A DNA stretch of 64,000 bases from Gleimia sp. 6138-11-ORH1 (GTDB lineage Bacteria > Actinomycetota > Actinomycetes > Actinomycetales > Actinomycetaceae), in assembly GCF_024814355.1 (NCBI RefSeq), contig NZ_JANUXV010000001.1, forward strand, positions 1 through 64,000. Reading direction: 5' to 3'. The notes below the pieces were generated by a model, which ran no database searches, was not told the DNA's origin, and was given only the letters and a program-made list of their open reading frames with translations. Of the stretch, positions 27,828 to 37,533 are shown piece by piece. How positions within the stretch are numbered: position 1 is the stretch's first letter; the number at the start of each line of letters is the position of its first letter. The position numbers were made by a program, and so were the translations under genes.

Positions 27828-28799
27828 TTAACTAACTGACGGTAACGCCGGTAGGTGATTGTCACACTCAGGGTTAAAGGGCCACAGAGTCCGTTCTAAT
27901 AAAAGATCCTCATCAAGGTAACGCACTTCACCTGGAAGTAAACTCTGCGCTTTGGAAAGGTGCTCACAAGCTAAAGCCACGTGGGCGGCGCCGGCAACCA
28001 GTAAAGGGGGAGCCAAAAACGGAAAACCTTTTTGCTGTGACGCAACCGAAGCAGCGAACTGCTGCGGAAAGTTCCGGCGGTAAAAAAGCTCTAAACATTT
28101 TAGACACGGAGCGCCGGCAGGTTTAACTAACGGGCCAATCTGCATTGAATCTTCCGTTAAAACAACGGGTAGAAACGGAACCCCCGCAGACTGCGCCGCT
28201 AACATGGCATTAAGATCCGGTAAATCAGCACAAATATGAAGAAGTAAATCGGGTACTTCAACGCTAGAAAGCCGGTTAGTAGTATAAACTGCCTGTAGTT
28301 TTTCTGGCAGCTCTGCCACCGGATAATCACCTTCATAGGTGAACTTAACTGAGTTAAGCGGAGCAACTAAAAGTAAATCAATCAGAGTGCTAATAAAAGG
28401 AAAGAGCCTTTCAGTTAAAGACTGGTAGGCAAAGTCCACGTCTGGGGAAGTTCTTATTTGCGCTGATAGATTTGGCACGGCGATTAGTATTTCTAAAGCC
28501 GAAGGGATCACCGGGTCAGTAACTGTTGTTTTAGCGTCATAAAAATCTGCTGAAAACTGGCAGAGAAAATCATGTTTTTGCAGGATCTGTAAGAGATTAT
28601 GGGAAGCCTCAGCACCGACCCCCAGATTAACTGCTAAAGCCTGAAATACCTCTATTTGCAAAGGAGCTTGCAGTAATTTAAGCAGCTCTATCTCACCGTA
28701 ACTTATATGCGGTAAGTGCAAGAATCTTCCGGCGTTTTCTAAACTCACCGCTGATTTACCAGTCACACTAATTTCTGTAAAAGGGCGAAGCTGTAACAT
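27828..28799 (-). CDS. TOMM cyclodehydratase-like (ocin-ThiF) protein, orphan
   Basis: A 323-residue protein. The N-terminal part resembles a PqqD/winged-helix peptide-binding region (about residues 1-85), and the C-terminal part has the family block PAGAPCLKCLELFYRR with a CxxC pair, as in bacteriocin-cyclodehydratase (TIGR03882-type) proteins that bind leader peptides in thiazole/oxazole-modified microcin pathways. No YcaO partner, dehydrogenase or precursor peptide is seen nearby. A similar protein sits beside uvrD2 and the zincin gene in other actinobacteria, so it may have a housekeeping role. The assignment comes from recalled motifs and is moderate. Confidence 0.6.
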   Translation of the reverse strand: MLQLRPFTEISVTGKSAVSLENAGRFLHLPHISYGEIELLKLLQAPLQIEVFQALAVNLGVGAEASHNLLQILQKHDFLCQFSADFYDAKTTVTDPVIPSALEILIAVPNLSAQIRTSPDVDFAYQSLTERLFPFISTLIDLLLVAPLNSVKFTYEGDYPVAELPEKLQAVYTTNRLSSVEVPDLLLHICADLPDLNAMLAAQSAGVPFLPVVLTEDSMQIGPLVKPAGAPCLKCLELFYRRNFPQQFAASVASQQKGFPFLAPPLLVAGAAHVALACEHLSKAQSLLPGEVRYLDEDLLLERTLWPFNPECDNHLPALPSVS

Positions 28800-28929
28800 T
28801 GCAAAACCTCACAGTAGAATCGGATATTTCTACTTTCGCAAGGAACGCACGGTTACAGCCACCCACCAACTTCACCTGTGGATAACTGGCGTTTAGTGGT
28901 TGAACCTAAAGCGGGGTTTCAGCGGGAAC

Positions 28930-30414
28930 TTAGATTTGCCGATCGCCCTCGGAATCATCTTCGGGACTTAACCCCTCTGCCCAGCCTAACGTGCCATCTA
29001 AAAGGGAAGATAACTCGTCGTCAATGGAAGTCTCTACCGCAGCTTGTAACTGCCGGTTTTCCAAAAACTCAAGTGGCTTATCCAACTCAGCTGCCGTTGG
29101 CGCCACATCTGGGTGCCGCCAATAAGCATCGCGTTCAGCTTTCCCACCAGCGCCTAAAAGCTCCCAAAGTTCCGCTGCGTTACGGGCTTTAACTGGGCGC
29201 ATACGCAGCCCGATCAACTGCGCTAAAACCTGCTCGGCTGGGGAACCATCGATTCGTCGGCGCCGCATAATCTCATGGAGCTGAGAAGCGTTTGGCAAAT
29301 ATGTGCGGGCAGCTTCAAAGGTAACTGTCTCTACCCAACCTTCAATCAAAGCCAGGAGCCACTCTAATTTGGCAAGCTGTTTTAGTTGCGCTTCCGACGG
29401 TTCCGGTTTGAAAAGACGCCCAGTTAAGGCAACTTGTAAGGCTTCTTCGTCCATCGCATTAACTTCACTCATCGCTTCACGAATCGCGTCAGTGTCAATC
29501 GAGATTGCGGCAGCATAAGCGCGGATAGCTGCTAAAAACTCAGCTTTTAGCCAGGGGACGGAAGCAAATAAACGAGCGTGCGCACACTCTCTTAAAGCTA
29601 AGAACTGGCGGACTTCATCCACTGGAATCTCAAACCCAGCGGCAAAAGCGTCTACGTTCGGTAAAACCAGAGCAGTGACTGGATCTTTACCGCTGGGGAT
29701 CCCCACGTCAGTAGAGCCCAGGGAAGCAGTAGAAAGTTCCCCTAACGCCCGGCCAATGTGCATACTGAAAATCGCAGAACTTAACTGCGCCATTAAAGAT
29801 TCGCTTTGGGAAAGAAGCGATTTGAGGCCGTCTACTCCCTGCATACCGGGAAGCTGTTTAAGCATTTCAAACTGCGGTTGGGAAGTTAAGTGTTCTAAAT
29901 CTACTTCATCTAAAGACTCAAAATGTTTAGCTTGCTGCGCCATAGTTTCTTTAAAAGCGCGTTGCACATTTTCTGCAATAGGTTCAATAATGATTTTCCA
30001 GATTTCTAAAGTTTCATCAGCCCAGTCAGAGCGGCGCCAAACTTTTCGTTCGGAAGCAACCGGGGCAATTTCAGTTACTGCGTCTAACCACAAATCAGCA
30101 ATTTGTAGATTCTGTCGAGCTTGGGCGGCTTGCGCAGCAGATAGTTGTGGGTCGCCATCTCCCCACGCTTTTTGCCGCACCAGCTGTTGTACCAGTTGCC
30201 AGTTAATGGATTGGTCAGAAGCATTCATAATGAAACTTGCTTGTTGCATCATCTGTTGGAAAGCCTGAGGAGATAAATTCTCTACTCCGCCGGGTACCAC
30301 AGTATTGGGATCGATTCCCATTTCACGTAGGAATTGCGCCAGTTGTTTCGGATCGAAACTATTTGGGTCAAAAGGCATGCCCCCGAATGGGAACGGAGAA
30401 TTAAAGTCACTCAT
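28930..30414 (-). CDS. Zincin-like putative metalloprotease (Rv3195/TIGR03624 type)
   Basis: A 494-residue soluble protein of the actinobacterial putative-hydrolase family related to zinc-dependent metalloproteases. It opens with a phenylalanine/proline-rich stretch and has the family core FLALRECAHARLF around residue 270. In a classical HExxH zincin the first position would be His; here it is Arg, so zinc binding and activity are uncertain. It lies 130 bp upstream of the cyclodehydratase-like gene on the same strand and is divergent from the PDZ/Lon gene, the order recalled from mycobacteria. Confidence 0.75.
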   Translation of the reverse strand: MSDFNSPFPFGGMPFDPNSFDPKQLAQFLREMGIDPNTVVPGGVENLSPQAFQQMMQQASFIMNASDQSINWQLVQQLVRQKAWGDGDPQLSAAQAAQARQNLQIADLWLDAVTEIAPVASERKVWRRSDWADETLEIWKIIIEPIAENVQRAFKETMAQQAKHFESLDEVDLEHLTSQPQFEMLKQLPGMQGVDGLKSLLSQSESLMAQLSSAIFSMHIGRALGELSTASLGSTDVGIPSGKDPVTALVLPNVDAFAAGFEIPVDEVRQFLALRECAHARLFASVPWLKAEFLAAIRAYAAAISIDTDAIREAMSEVNAMDEEALQVALTGRLFKPEPSEAQLKQLAKLEWLLALIEGWVETVTFEAARTYLPNASQLHEIMRRRRIDGSPAEQVLAQLIGLRMRPVKARNAAELWELLGAGGKAERDAYWRHPDVAPTAAELDKPLEFLENRQLQAAVETSIDDELSSLLDGTLGWAEGLSPEDDSEGDRQI

Positions 30415-30586
30415 AAAACCAAAATACTAGGTTTGGAACAGTTTTGCCGGATAAAAGTAAAGTTAGTAAAGAGATTACGCTGAATGTGAAATATGCAGGT
30501 TTTAGAAAGTCTAGGCAGGAAGTAGCTGATTAGGCAGGTTAAGCTAACAGTAGGATTTTCAATATTTGTGGGTAAGAAAGAGCATT

Positions 30587-32086
30587 ATGAAAGACGAAGA
30601 ATTGCCAACCTACGGCAGCGGGGAACAGCCTGGCCAGCACCCAACCCAGCCGGGCCAGTACCCAACTCAACCGGGCCAGTACCCAGCTCAACCGGGCCAG
30701 TACCCAGCTCAACCTGCGCAGTACCCAACTCAACCAGCGCAGGCTGGCGGACAGTATCCACCCCAGCCGGGCCAGTACCCAACCCAGCCGGGCCAATACC
30801 CAACTCAACCTGCGCAGTACCCAGGCTACCCAGCACAGGCTGGCGGACAGTATCCACCCCAGCCGGGCCAATACCCAACCCAGCCGGGCCAATACCCAAC
30901 CCAGCCGGGCCAGCACCCAACTCAACCAGCGCAGCCTAACTATCAGCAAGTTCCTGGAGCATATTACTCACCGATCCAAACTCCCAGAGAGCAAAAACGC
31001 CCCTGGAAAAAATACGCAAAAGTATTAGTACCATTTGCCGCAGCTGCCGCTATCTTTGGAGTCGCTTTAATGCCACTTCCATACGTGGTTGCCTCACCTG
31101 GACCAACTGTAGACGTATTTCAAAAAGACGGAAACACACCGTTGGTGGAAGTACTCGATCCCGGAGCAGATAACAATCCGCAAGGAGAGTTGCGGATGGT
31201 AACTGTACGCCAATACGGAGATCCCGATAACTGGATTTCCGGTTGGCAATGGCTCCAAGCCAAACTAACTCCCGGATATGACCTGATTCCGATGGAGAAA
31301 ATATTCCCTCCTAACGTCACTGCAGAAGAATTGGATAGACACAATAAACAGGCGATGGTGTCTTCCCAATCTACGGCTGCGGCAGCGGCTTTTAACTACC
31401 TGGATATGAAAATACCGGCAAAAGTAACGCTTTTAGGAGCAACCGAGGATTCGCCTTTAGCAAATAAAATAGAAGAAGGCGATATTCTGCAAGCCGTGAC
31501 CATAAACGGCACTACTCACCAGATTGACACGGCGGATAGTATTTTCGCCCTCACCAGAGAAATTCCTGCGGGCACAGCAATTGAGCTGGAAGTTTTACGT
31601 GCCGGGAATATCGTAAAGATTCCTACTGAAACTTATCGTCCGGAACAATTAACTAAGTTTGATAGAGGCTCTCGGCTGGGAGTTTACTTAGATGTAGATT
31701 TCAAACTTCCAATCGATGTGAAGATCCACTTAGAGCGTATCGGCGGCCCTTCAGCGGGCATGATTTTCTCACTGGCGATTATCGATAAATTAACTGATGG
31801 TTCTCTGATCGGAGATAACGTAGTGGCCGGCACCGGTTCAATTTCCTACGATGGGGAAGTTCAACCCATCGGGGGGATTGTTCAGAAGATGCACGGAGCA
31901 AAAAGAGATGGCGCAAAATACTTCCTCGCTCCGATCCAAAACTGCGATGAAGTGGTAGGAAATGTACCTTCCGGTATAGAAGTTTACTCGGTGCAGACTT
32001 TAGATGACGCTGTAAGAGTTCTGCAGGGGATTAAAAATAAAGATACTGCCGGGTTAGAAACTTGTGAGCAAGTTATGAATCGCTAA
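30587..32086 (+). CDS. PDZ domain / Lon-type (S16) membrane protease
   Basis: A 499-residue YlbL/Rv3194c-type protein. The N-terminus (to about residue 115) is a proline/glutamine/tyrosine repeat (QPGQYPTQ units). One membrane helix follows (about residues 144-164), then a PDZ domain (about residues 270-345) and an S16 Lon-like domain with Ser389 (GGPSAGM) and Lys434 as the catalytic dyad, 45 residues apart as in Lon. The ATG at 30587 is preferred to upstream TTG because AAGAAAGAG lies before it. A strong terminator follows. Confidence 0.9.
   Translation: MKDEELPTYGSGEQPGQHPTQPGQYPTQPGQYPAQPGQYPAQPAQYPTQPAQAGGQYPPQPGQYPTQPGQYPTQPAQYPGYPAQAGGQYPPQPGQYPTQPGQYPTQPGQHPTQPAQPNYQQVPGAYYSPIQTPREQKRPWKKYAKVLVPFAAAAAIFGVALMPLPYVVASPGPTVDVFQKDGNTPLVEVLDPGADNNPQGELRMVTVRQYGDPDNWISGWQWLQAKLTPGYDLIPMEKIFPPNVTAEELDRHNKQAMVSSQSTAAAAAFNYLDMKIPAKVTLLGATEDSPLANKIEEGDILQAVTINGTTHQIDTADSIFALTREIPAGTAIELEVLRAGNIVKIPTETYRPEQLTKFDRGSRLGVYLDVDFKLPIDVKIHLERIGGPSAGMIFSLAIIDKLTDGSLIGDNVVAGTGSISYDGEVQPIGGIVQKMHGAKRDGAKYFLAPIQNCDEVVGNVPSGIEVYSVQTLDDAVRVLQGIKNKDTAGLETCEQVMNR
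30640..30935 (+). repeat. Proline-rich codon repeat in PDZ/Lon gene
   Basis: Roughly 15-bp units encoding [14 protein letters not shown] variants repeat about 15 times, with a longer block containing [17 protein letters not shown] occurring twice. Such arrays readily change length by slippage without shifting frame. Confidence 0.8.
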
Positions 32087-32093
32087 GTTGGCA

Positions 32094-32136
32094 AATGAAA
32101 AGAACGCAAGTAGTTTCTGCTTGCGTTCTTTTCATT
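32094..32136 (+). terminator. Terminator of PDZ/Lon gene
   Basis: A perfect 17-bp stem (32094-32110 with 32120-32136) with a 9-nt loop is followed by ATTTTT. Confidence 0.85.
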
Positions 32137-32142
32137 ATTTTT

Positions 32143-32168
32143 CCGAGGGCGTTCACATCCGCCCTCGG
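32143..32168. repeat. Inverted pair of CCGAGGGCG motifs
   Basis: CCGAGGGCG at 32143-32151 and its reverse complement at 32160-32168 form a 9-bp stem with an 8-nt loop directly after the PDZ/Lon terminator and before the convergent PPA1309 gene. It may act as a terminator for the minus-strand gene. Confidence 0.75.
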
Positions 32169-32178
32169 GAATAAAATC

Positions 32179-32793
32179 CTATTCTTTACATGAGCAATCT
32201 GTGCAACCGTCAGCAGAGTCTGAATTATCCGCATTGTCTGAGCAGATGAGGAAAGTGGCTTGTAAGGCGTCCACCAATCCGGGCACCAGGTTTGAGCCTT
32301 CCCCAACCTGATCGTCAAAATCGTGGGAACGCGCGCGCACTGCACACCAGGCTTCACCGCTTCGCATCACAGCAGCAACTAAACGAACTTCATCCCGATC
32401 AGGGTGGTTCGCAAAGTACTCTAAGGCTTCTAAAGGATCTTCGGGCGCAGAGGCTTGGGCTTGAGGGGGAACCATCACTCTTTCAGTACAAACTGCTGCT
32501 CCGGCTACCGAATCAGGCCATGCTAGTTGAGCTAAAGTTTCTTCTAAATCCGCGCCGGGTAAGTCCTCTTGAATAATCGCTGTTAAAGCGGCGGGATTTC
32601 CATTCCAAGAAGACTCTAACTCCTGCCGCATTTCAGCGGGTAACTCTGGGATTGCCAGCAGATCTTTAGTGAAAACTAAAGCGTAAACAGTTGCCGGGCG
32701 ATCCCACCCTAAAGCGGAGGCGCCGCGTTCAATTTCGTAAACAGCTTGGGTTAGCGCCAGTTCAATTTCAGTGGGAAAATGTGCTTCACTCAT
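32179..32793 (-). CDS. PPA1309 family protein
   Basis: A 204-residue acidic cytoplasmic protein of the actinobacterial PPA1309 family, recognised from segments such as ALGWDRPATVYALV and the GEAWCAVRAR region. It carries a Cys-containing tail (CTDCSCKE). Two starts are possible: ATG at 32793 or TTG at 32811, the latter having AAGGGC closer upstream. The family often sits beside the UPF0182 gene, as here. Function unknown. Confidence 0.75.
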   Translation of the reverse strand: MSEAHFPTEIELALTQAVYEIERGASALGWDRPATVYALVFTKDLLAIPELPAEMRQELESSWNGNPAALTAIIQEDLPGADLEETLAQLAWPDSVAGAAVCTERVMVPPQAQASAPEDPLEALEYFANHPDRDEVRLVAAVMRSGEAWCAVRARSHDFDDQVGEGSNLVPGLVDALQATFLICSDNADNSDSADGCTDCSCKE

Positions 32794-32886
32794 AGCAATA
32801 TTGTGCTCCAAGTGCCCTTACACATTCCAGTCGGTACACTGGTTAAGAGTGTAATTGCCCAAAGAGGAGCGAAAGAAAGGTAACCC

Positions 32887-35800
32887 GTGTTTAACTTTCC
32901 CCCCCAAAATAATGATGAGAATAGTTCTGGCGACGCTAGAAATAGTGCCTCTCGCGGAGCAAATAATCGCGGGAATGGCGGCGGACGAGGCGGCTACAAC
33001 AACTTCGGATCTGGCGGAAGTGGCAGAGCTGGCGGAAGTGGCGGTTCTGGAGCGAATAGTTGGGAAAGCTTCATGTCTGGCTTTGGCGGATTCTCCGGAG
33101 GTTCCGGTAACGGAGGTGGCTCTGGGAAGGGACGTTCTTCCGGTGGGCAAAGAGAACCCATTAACTTACGAGAACTCTTTACTCCGCTGCGGATTACCAT
33201 ATTCAGCCTGTTCCTCTTAGGCGGTATCTTTTTCCTTTTAAGCGATTTCATCACTGAAGTTCTGTGGTACAACCAGGTCGGTGCCCAGGAAGTATTTTGG
33301 ACTCGTTGGATTCTGATAGTAGTACTTGTTCTTTTTGGAACTATTATTAACGGTTCAGTTGTTGCCTTAGTAATGCAGTTGGCTTACCGGGCGCGTCCCA
33401 GCGTAAATTCCGCTCAGTTTAATCCCCAAATGCGTGAGTATCAAAAGCAAATTGAGCCTTTGCGAAAAGTGATTTTTCTGGCGGTACCTCTTTTTATTGG
33501 GTTTACTACCGGAACTGCGTTGGCAAGTGACTGGTCTCAGCTTTTAGCGTGGTGGTATGCAACCCCATTTGGCAATGTGGACGCTCAGTGGGGGCTGGAT
33601 ATTTCTTTCTACGTCTTTACTGTGCCGGTGTTGGAACTTTTTGTTGCTCTGTTAATGCGAGTAATTGGTTTTAGCTTACTAGCTGCGATTGTAGTGAACT
33701 ATCTTTACAGTGGGATTTCGCTTTTCCCCCGCTTTAGTGTTTCGGCGGCGGCTCGCCGACAGATTGGTATCTTAGCTGCTCTGCTTTCTTTGGTGGTGGC
33801 TGCCCGTTACTGGCTGGTACGTTATCAGCTTCTTTCCACCCAGGGGGAGCGCTTTGATGGGGCTCTTTACACGCAAATTAATGCGCAGATTCCCGCACAA
33901 ACTATCCTAACCGCTATTTCCATTTTGGTGGCTCTTCTTTTCGTAGTAGCTGCTTTTAGAGGGTCTTGGCAGATTCCTGCTGCGGGGGTAGCTGTTACGG
34001 TTGTTTCGGCTTTAGTAGTTGGTTTAGCCTACCCAACATTAGTGCAAGAATTCCAAGTGAAGCCTAATGAAAGAGCTATGGAAAGTCCTTATATCCAAAG
34101 AAATATTGACGCTACTTTGGAGGCCTTTGGGATTGCCGATGTTGAAATGCAAACCTATTCGGCTAAGACAGAGACAACTCCGGGCCAGTTACGTGATGAC
34201 GCTGCTTCTACCCAGCAGATTCGTTTGATTGACCCTGACGTTATTTCTCCCACTGTCCGGCAGTTAAAGCAGTCTCGTTCTTACTACACTTTCCCCAGCC
34301 AACTTTCCGTTGACCGCTATGAAATTAACGGAGTTAAACGCGACACGGTGATTGCTGTGCGCGAACTTAACTTAGAAGGTTTGGACGAAAACGAACGTAA
34401 CTGGGTGAATGAACATACTATTTTCACTCACGGTTATGGGGTTGTTGCCGCTTACGGAAATAAAGTTGATTCTAAAGGTGAGCCGTCTTGGTGGGAAGAA
34501 GGGATTCCTTCTAAAGGCGATATTGGTGAGTACGAACAGCGCGTCTACTTCTCTCCTTCTTCTCCCGAATACTCCATTGTGGGTGCTCCCGAGGGCGCAA
34601 AACCATTAGAACTGGACTATCCGGACGAATCTGCAGACGGGCAGGTGCCAACAACCTTTACTGGTAACGGCGGGCCATACGTAGGTAGCTTTGTGAATAA
34701 GCTCTTATACGCGATTAAGTTCAAATCAACGAATATTTTCTTCGCGTCTCAGATTAACGAAAAGTCACAGATTTTATATGACAGGGACCCCTCTTTAAGA
34801 GTCCGTAAGGTAGCTCCCTACCTGGAGTTAGATCAGAACCCATATCCGGCGGTAGTGGATATGGACGGTGATCCTGCCACGCCGAAACGCCTAGTGTGGA
34901 TTATTGACGCTTACACCACTACCAACAATTACCCGTATGCTCAAACTATGAACCTGTGGGTAGATACAGCCGACTCTAAAACTGGGCGGGAACGCGCCTA
35001 TAGTTCCATTAACGACTTGAACTATATGCGTAACTCAGTCAAAGCAGTGGTAGATGCCTATGATGGTTCAGTGAAACTCTATCAGTGGGATAAGACGGAT
35101 CCGATTATCAATACGTGGATGAAGATTTTCCCGCAGCAAGTTCTTCCGCTGGAAGAAATTTCTGGTGACCTGATGGCACATATGCGTTATCCGCAGGATC
35201 TTTTTAAGCTACAGCGGAACCTGTTAGCTGCCTACCACGTGAATAAAGCAGATAACTTCTATACCGGTGGTGACCGGTGGCGTCTATCTGAAGATCCCAC
35301 CAGCAAGAAATCTTCTACGCAAGCACCAGTTCAACCTCCCTATTACTTAACGATGCAGATGCCCGGACAAGAAACTGCTGAATTCTCTTTGACTTCAGTA
35401 TTTGTCCCCGGCGGTAAATCTGATCGTGAACCAATGGCAGGATTCTTGGCGGTAGATTCGGAAACCGGATCAGAACCAGGGAAGATCAGAGAAGGCTACG
35501 GGAAACTTCGCCTCTTAGCTCTCCCTTCTTCCACCACAGTTCCCGGCCCGGGGCAGGTACAGAACAACTTTAACGCCAACTCAGAAATTGGGCGGGAACT
35601 TAACCTCTTAGACCAACAGGGATCAGAGCTAATCTTAGGTAACTTATTAACTTTGCCTGTTGGTGGAGGGTTACTCTACGTGCAGCCGGTTTACTTACAA
35701 GGTACCGGCAGCACAAAGTATCCGGTTTTACGAAAAGTTCTTACCGCATTCGGAGATTCCGTAGGTTTTGCCGATACTTTGGAAGCATCTTTAGATCAGA

Positions 35801-36060
35801 CCTTTAAAGGTAATTCAGCGGCGCAACTGGCTGAGGGGGAAGCTGGAAAAGAAACTGGAGGCACTGATAAACCGCAAACTGAAGGGGAAACTAAACCTTC
35901 AGAGTCTGTGCAAGTAAATAAACTACTCCAAGAAGCCCGGCAAGCCATGTTGGACTCTGAAAAAGCTCTGCAGTCAGGAGACTGGGGAACTTACGGGGAA
36001 AAGCAGAAGTTACTGAAACAAAAACTGGAGGAAGCTATTAAATTAGATTCCGGTAACTAA
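32887..36060 (+). CDS. UPF0182 family membrane protein
   Basis: A 1057-residue protein of the UPF0182 family (Rv3193c type). A glycine-rich, low-complexity N-terminus (about residues 10-90) is followed by about seven membrane helices to residue 390, then a large domain with the conserved ARYW, RNIDATLEAFG and PYLELDQNPYPAV blocks, expected outside the membrane. The C-terminus is acidic and Lys/Glu-rich. GTG start with AAAGG about 7 nt upstream. The function is not established. Confidence 0.92.
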   Translation: MFNFPPQNNDENSSGDARNSASRGANNRGNGGGRGGYNNFGSGGSGRAGGSGGSGANSWESFMSGFGGFSGGSGNGGGSGKGRSSGGQREPINLRELFTPLRITIFSLFLLGGIFFLLSDFITEVLWYNQVGAQEVFWTRWILIVVLVLFGTIINGSVVALVMQLAYRARPSVNSAQFNPQMREYQKQIEPLRKVIFLAVPLFIGFTTGTALASDWSQLLAWWYATPFGNVDAQWGLDISFYVFTVPVLELFVALLMRVIGFSLLAAIVVNYLYSGISLFPRFSVSAAARRQIGILAALLSLVVAARYWLVRYQLLSTQGERFDGALYTQINAQIPAQTILTAISILVALLFVVAAFRGSWQIPAAGVAVTVVSALVVGLAYPTLVQEFQVKPNERAMESPYIQRNIDATLEAFGIADVEMQTYSAKTETTPGQLRDDAASTQQIRLIDPDVISPTVRQLKQSRSYYTFPSQLSVDRYEINGVKRDTVIAVRELNLEGLDENERNWVNEHTIFTHGYGVVAAYGNKVDSKGEPSWWEEGIPSKGDIGEYEQRVYFSPSSPEYSIVGAPEGAKPLELDYPDESADGQVPTTFTGNGGPYVGSFVNKLLYAIKFKSTNIFFASQINEKSQILYDRDPSLRVRKVAPYLELDQNPYPAVVDMDGDPATPKRLVWIIDAYTTTNNYPYAQTMNLWVDTADSKTGRERAYSSINDLNYMRNSVKAVVDAYDGSVKLYQWDKTDPIINTWMKIFPQQVLPLEEISGDLMAHMRYPQDLFKLQRNLLAAYHVNKADNFYTGGDRWRLSEDPTSKKSSTQAPVQPPYYLTMQMPGQETAEFSLTSVFVPGGKSDREPMAGFLAVDSETGSEPGKIREGYGKLRLLALPSSTTVPGPGQVQNNFNANSEIGRELNLLDQQGSELILGNLLTLPVGGGLLYVQPVYLQGTGSTKYPVLRKVLTAFGDSVGFADTLEASLDQTFKGNSAAQLAEGEAGKETGGTDKPQTEGETKPSESVQVNKLLQEARQAMLDSEKALQSGDWGTYGEKQKLLKQKLEEAIKLDSGN

Positions 36061-36074
36061 GTGAAACGACTTGC

Positions 36075-36112
36075 TGTGGGGCTGGGTGAGGAAGTCCTCA
36101 CCCAGCCCCACA
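36075..36112 (+). terminator. Terminator of UPF0182 gene
   Basis: A perfect 18-bp GC-rich stem (36075-36092 with 36095-36112) with a 2-nt centre lies 15 bp after the stop codon. Confidence 0.8.
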
Positions 36113-36270
36113 AACTATAAGTTACTTAAGTGACTTGAGTTATCTAATGGGGTTAGGGGAAGTAAGTCCCCTGATAATACCCTGAATCTACCCTGAAAAG
36201 CGGGTCCTAAACTGGGTTTTTATAGGGGAGTGTTTTAGACTTAATAAGTAGAATCAATGAAAGGTTTATC

Positions 36271-36735
36271 ATGAATCAAGATCCATCCGCACCACAAATT
36301 CCAAATGGCGATCCAGGCAATCAGCCTAACACTGGGCCACAAAATCCAGGTGTACCACCACAGGCTCCTTTCCAACCACCAGTTTCTCCCTACGCGCAAG
36401 GAGCGCAGGCGGGTGCTTCCTACGCGCAGCCAGCAAATGGGGGAGTTCCTTACCCACCAGTACAGGGCGCAGGATACTACGCAAACGGGCATATTGAACA
36501 GCGTTCAGCAATCGTTGCAGGCATTTTGGGTATCTTGCTGGGAGTTTTCGGAGCTCACAACTTTTACATTGGCCGCACCTCAGTTGGGGTAGCGCAGTTA
36601 CTGATCACAGTTCTTAGCTTCGGTATTCTCTCTTTTGTTTCCGCACTTTGGGGTCTGGTTGAAGGAATCTTATTCCTAGTCTCTGACGATCCAAAATGGC
36701 GGTATGACGCAAGAGGAATTCTTCTGAAACGATGA
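36271..36735 (+). CDS. TM2 domain membrane protein
   Basis: A 154-residue protein: a proline/glutamine-rich cytoplasmic N-terminus (to about residue 72) then a TM2 domain of two helices with the typical GILLGVFGAHNFYIGRTSVG stretch. TM2 proteins are widespread, with no defined biochemical function. It overlaps the next membrane-protein gene by 4 bp (ATGA), which implies co-translation. Confidence 0.88.
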   Translation: MNQDPSAPQIPNGDPGNQPNTGPQNPGVPPQAPFQPPVSPYAQGAQAGASYAQPANGGVPYPPVQGAGYYANGHIEQRSAIVAGILGILLGVFGAHNFYIGRTSVGVAQLLITVLSFGILSFVSALWGLVEGILFLVSDDPKWRYDARGILLKR

Positions 36736-37502
36736 GTTTAAAGCGCAAGCTACTCAGTCTGAAAGTTTGGCGCCTCGGCGGTTGGGGGTTATCCGTTTTT
36801 ATAGCGGTAGCAACAACTATCCAACTGCTTGGGGTGCTTCTTTCAGCTGTCCCCACCGGACTGCTGGTAACTAACACTAACCTGTTCATATCCGGTTTGG
36901 AACAATCTATCGAATTTCCAAGAACCGCGGGGAACCTTATAGTCCTAATCCTAACTGACCTGCTTTTGGGCTTACTTACTTTAATGGTCTGGTGGTTCAC
37001 CTACCGCGCCTATGAGTCACTGCCGTATTTTGGGCAGACAATCACTGAGAAAAAACGGCGCCGCATGGTCACCCAATGGCATGAAGCAAGCATAGTGCTA
37101 CTGTTGATCGGCTCAGTTGGAACCTTCGCGAATCTGATTCAACGCCTCTGGTTGTGGTATCAAGTAATCGCCCCGCACCTTAAGGAAGAATCGATTGAGT
37201 ACCCACCAATTGGTGTTTTCGCAGTACTCTTTAACGACTGGGGACTACTATTTAGCGCTCCCACAGTGATGATTTTAAGTGGCCTGGCAATCTTCGTATT
37301 TTTTGAGAAGTTAGAATCGCCAGAATCTATCGTCAAATATGAAAGAGAAGTCTACGGCGCAGAAGAACCCCCACTAACTACCGGGATTATTGCGCTGCAA
37401 GCCCTGCCAGACAGTATGAAGCAAATGCCGAAAGATTTACGGGCACTTCCGTGGCGTTTATGGCAGCGCGCCGTTAATTTCTTCCAAAGCACTCGGCGTT
37501 AA
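36732..37502 (+). CDS. Hypothetical four-helix membrane protein
   Basis: A 256-residue protein with four hydrophobic segments (about residues 19-40, 66-87, 118-139 and 175-195) and charged loops. It has a cytoplasmic C-terminal region with the segment SPESIVKYEREVYG. I recognise no family, though the layout resembles DUF2975-like membrane proteins. Start overlaps the TM2 gene stop. The pair may form a complex; that is inference. Confidence 0.7.
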   Translation: MSLKRKLLSLKVWRLGGWGLSVFIAVATTIQLLGVLLSAVPTGLLVTNTNLFISGLEQSIEFPRTAGNLIVLILTDLLLGLLTLMVWWFTYRAYESLPYFGQTITEKKRRRMVTQWHEASIVLLLIGSVGTFANLIQRLWLWYQVIAPHLKEESIEYPPIGVFAVLFNDWGLLFSAPTVMILSGLAIFVFFEKLESPESIVKYEREVYGAEEPPLTTGIIALQALPDSMKQMPKDLRALPWRLWQRAVNFFQSTRR

Positions 37503-37533
37503 AACACTCAGCTTCAAATAAAACATGTAGGGG

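Noticed and set aside
30539-30949. Minus-strand frame with repeated [10 protein letters not shown]
   Set aside because: It is the antisense of the proline-rich repeat in the PDZ/Lon gene; no start signal is present.
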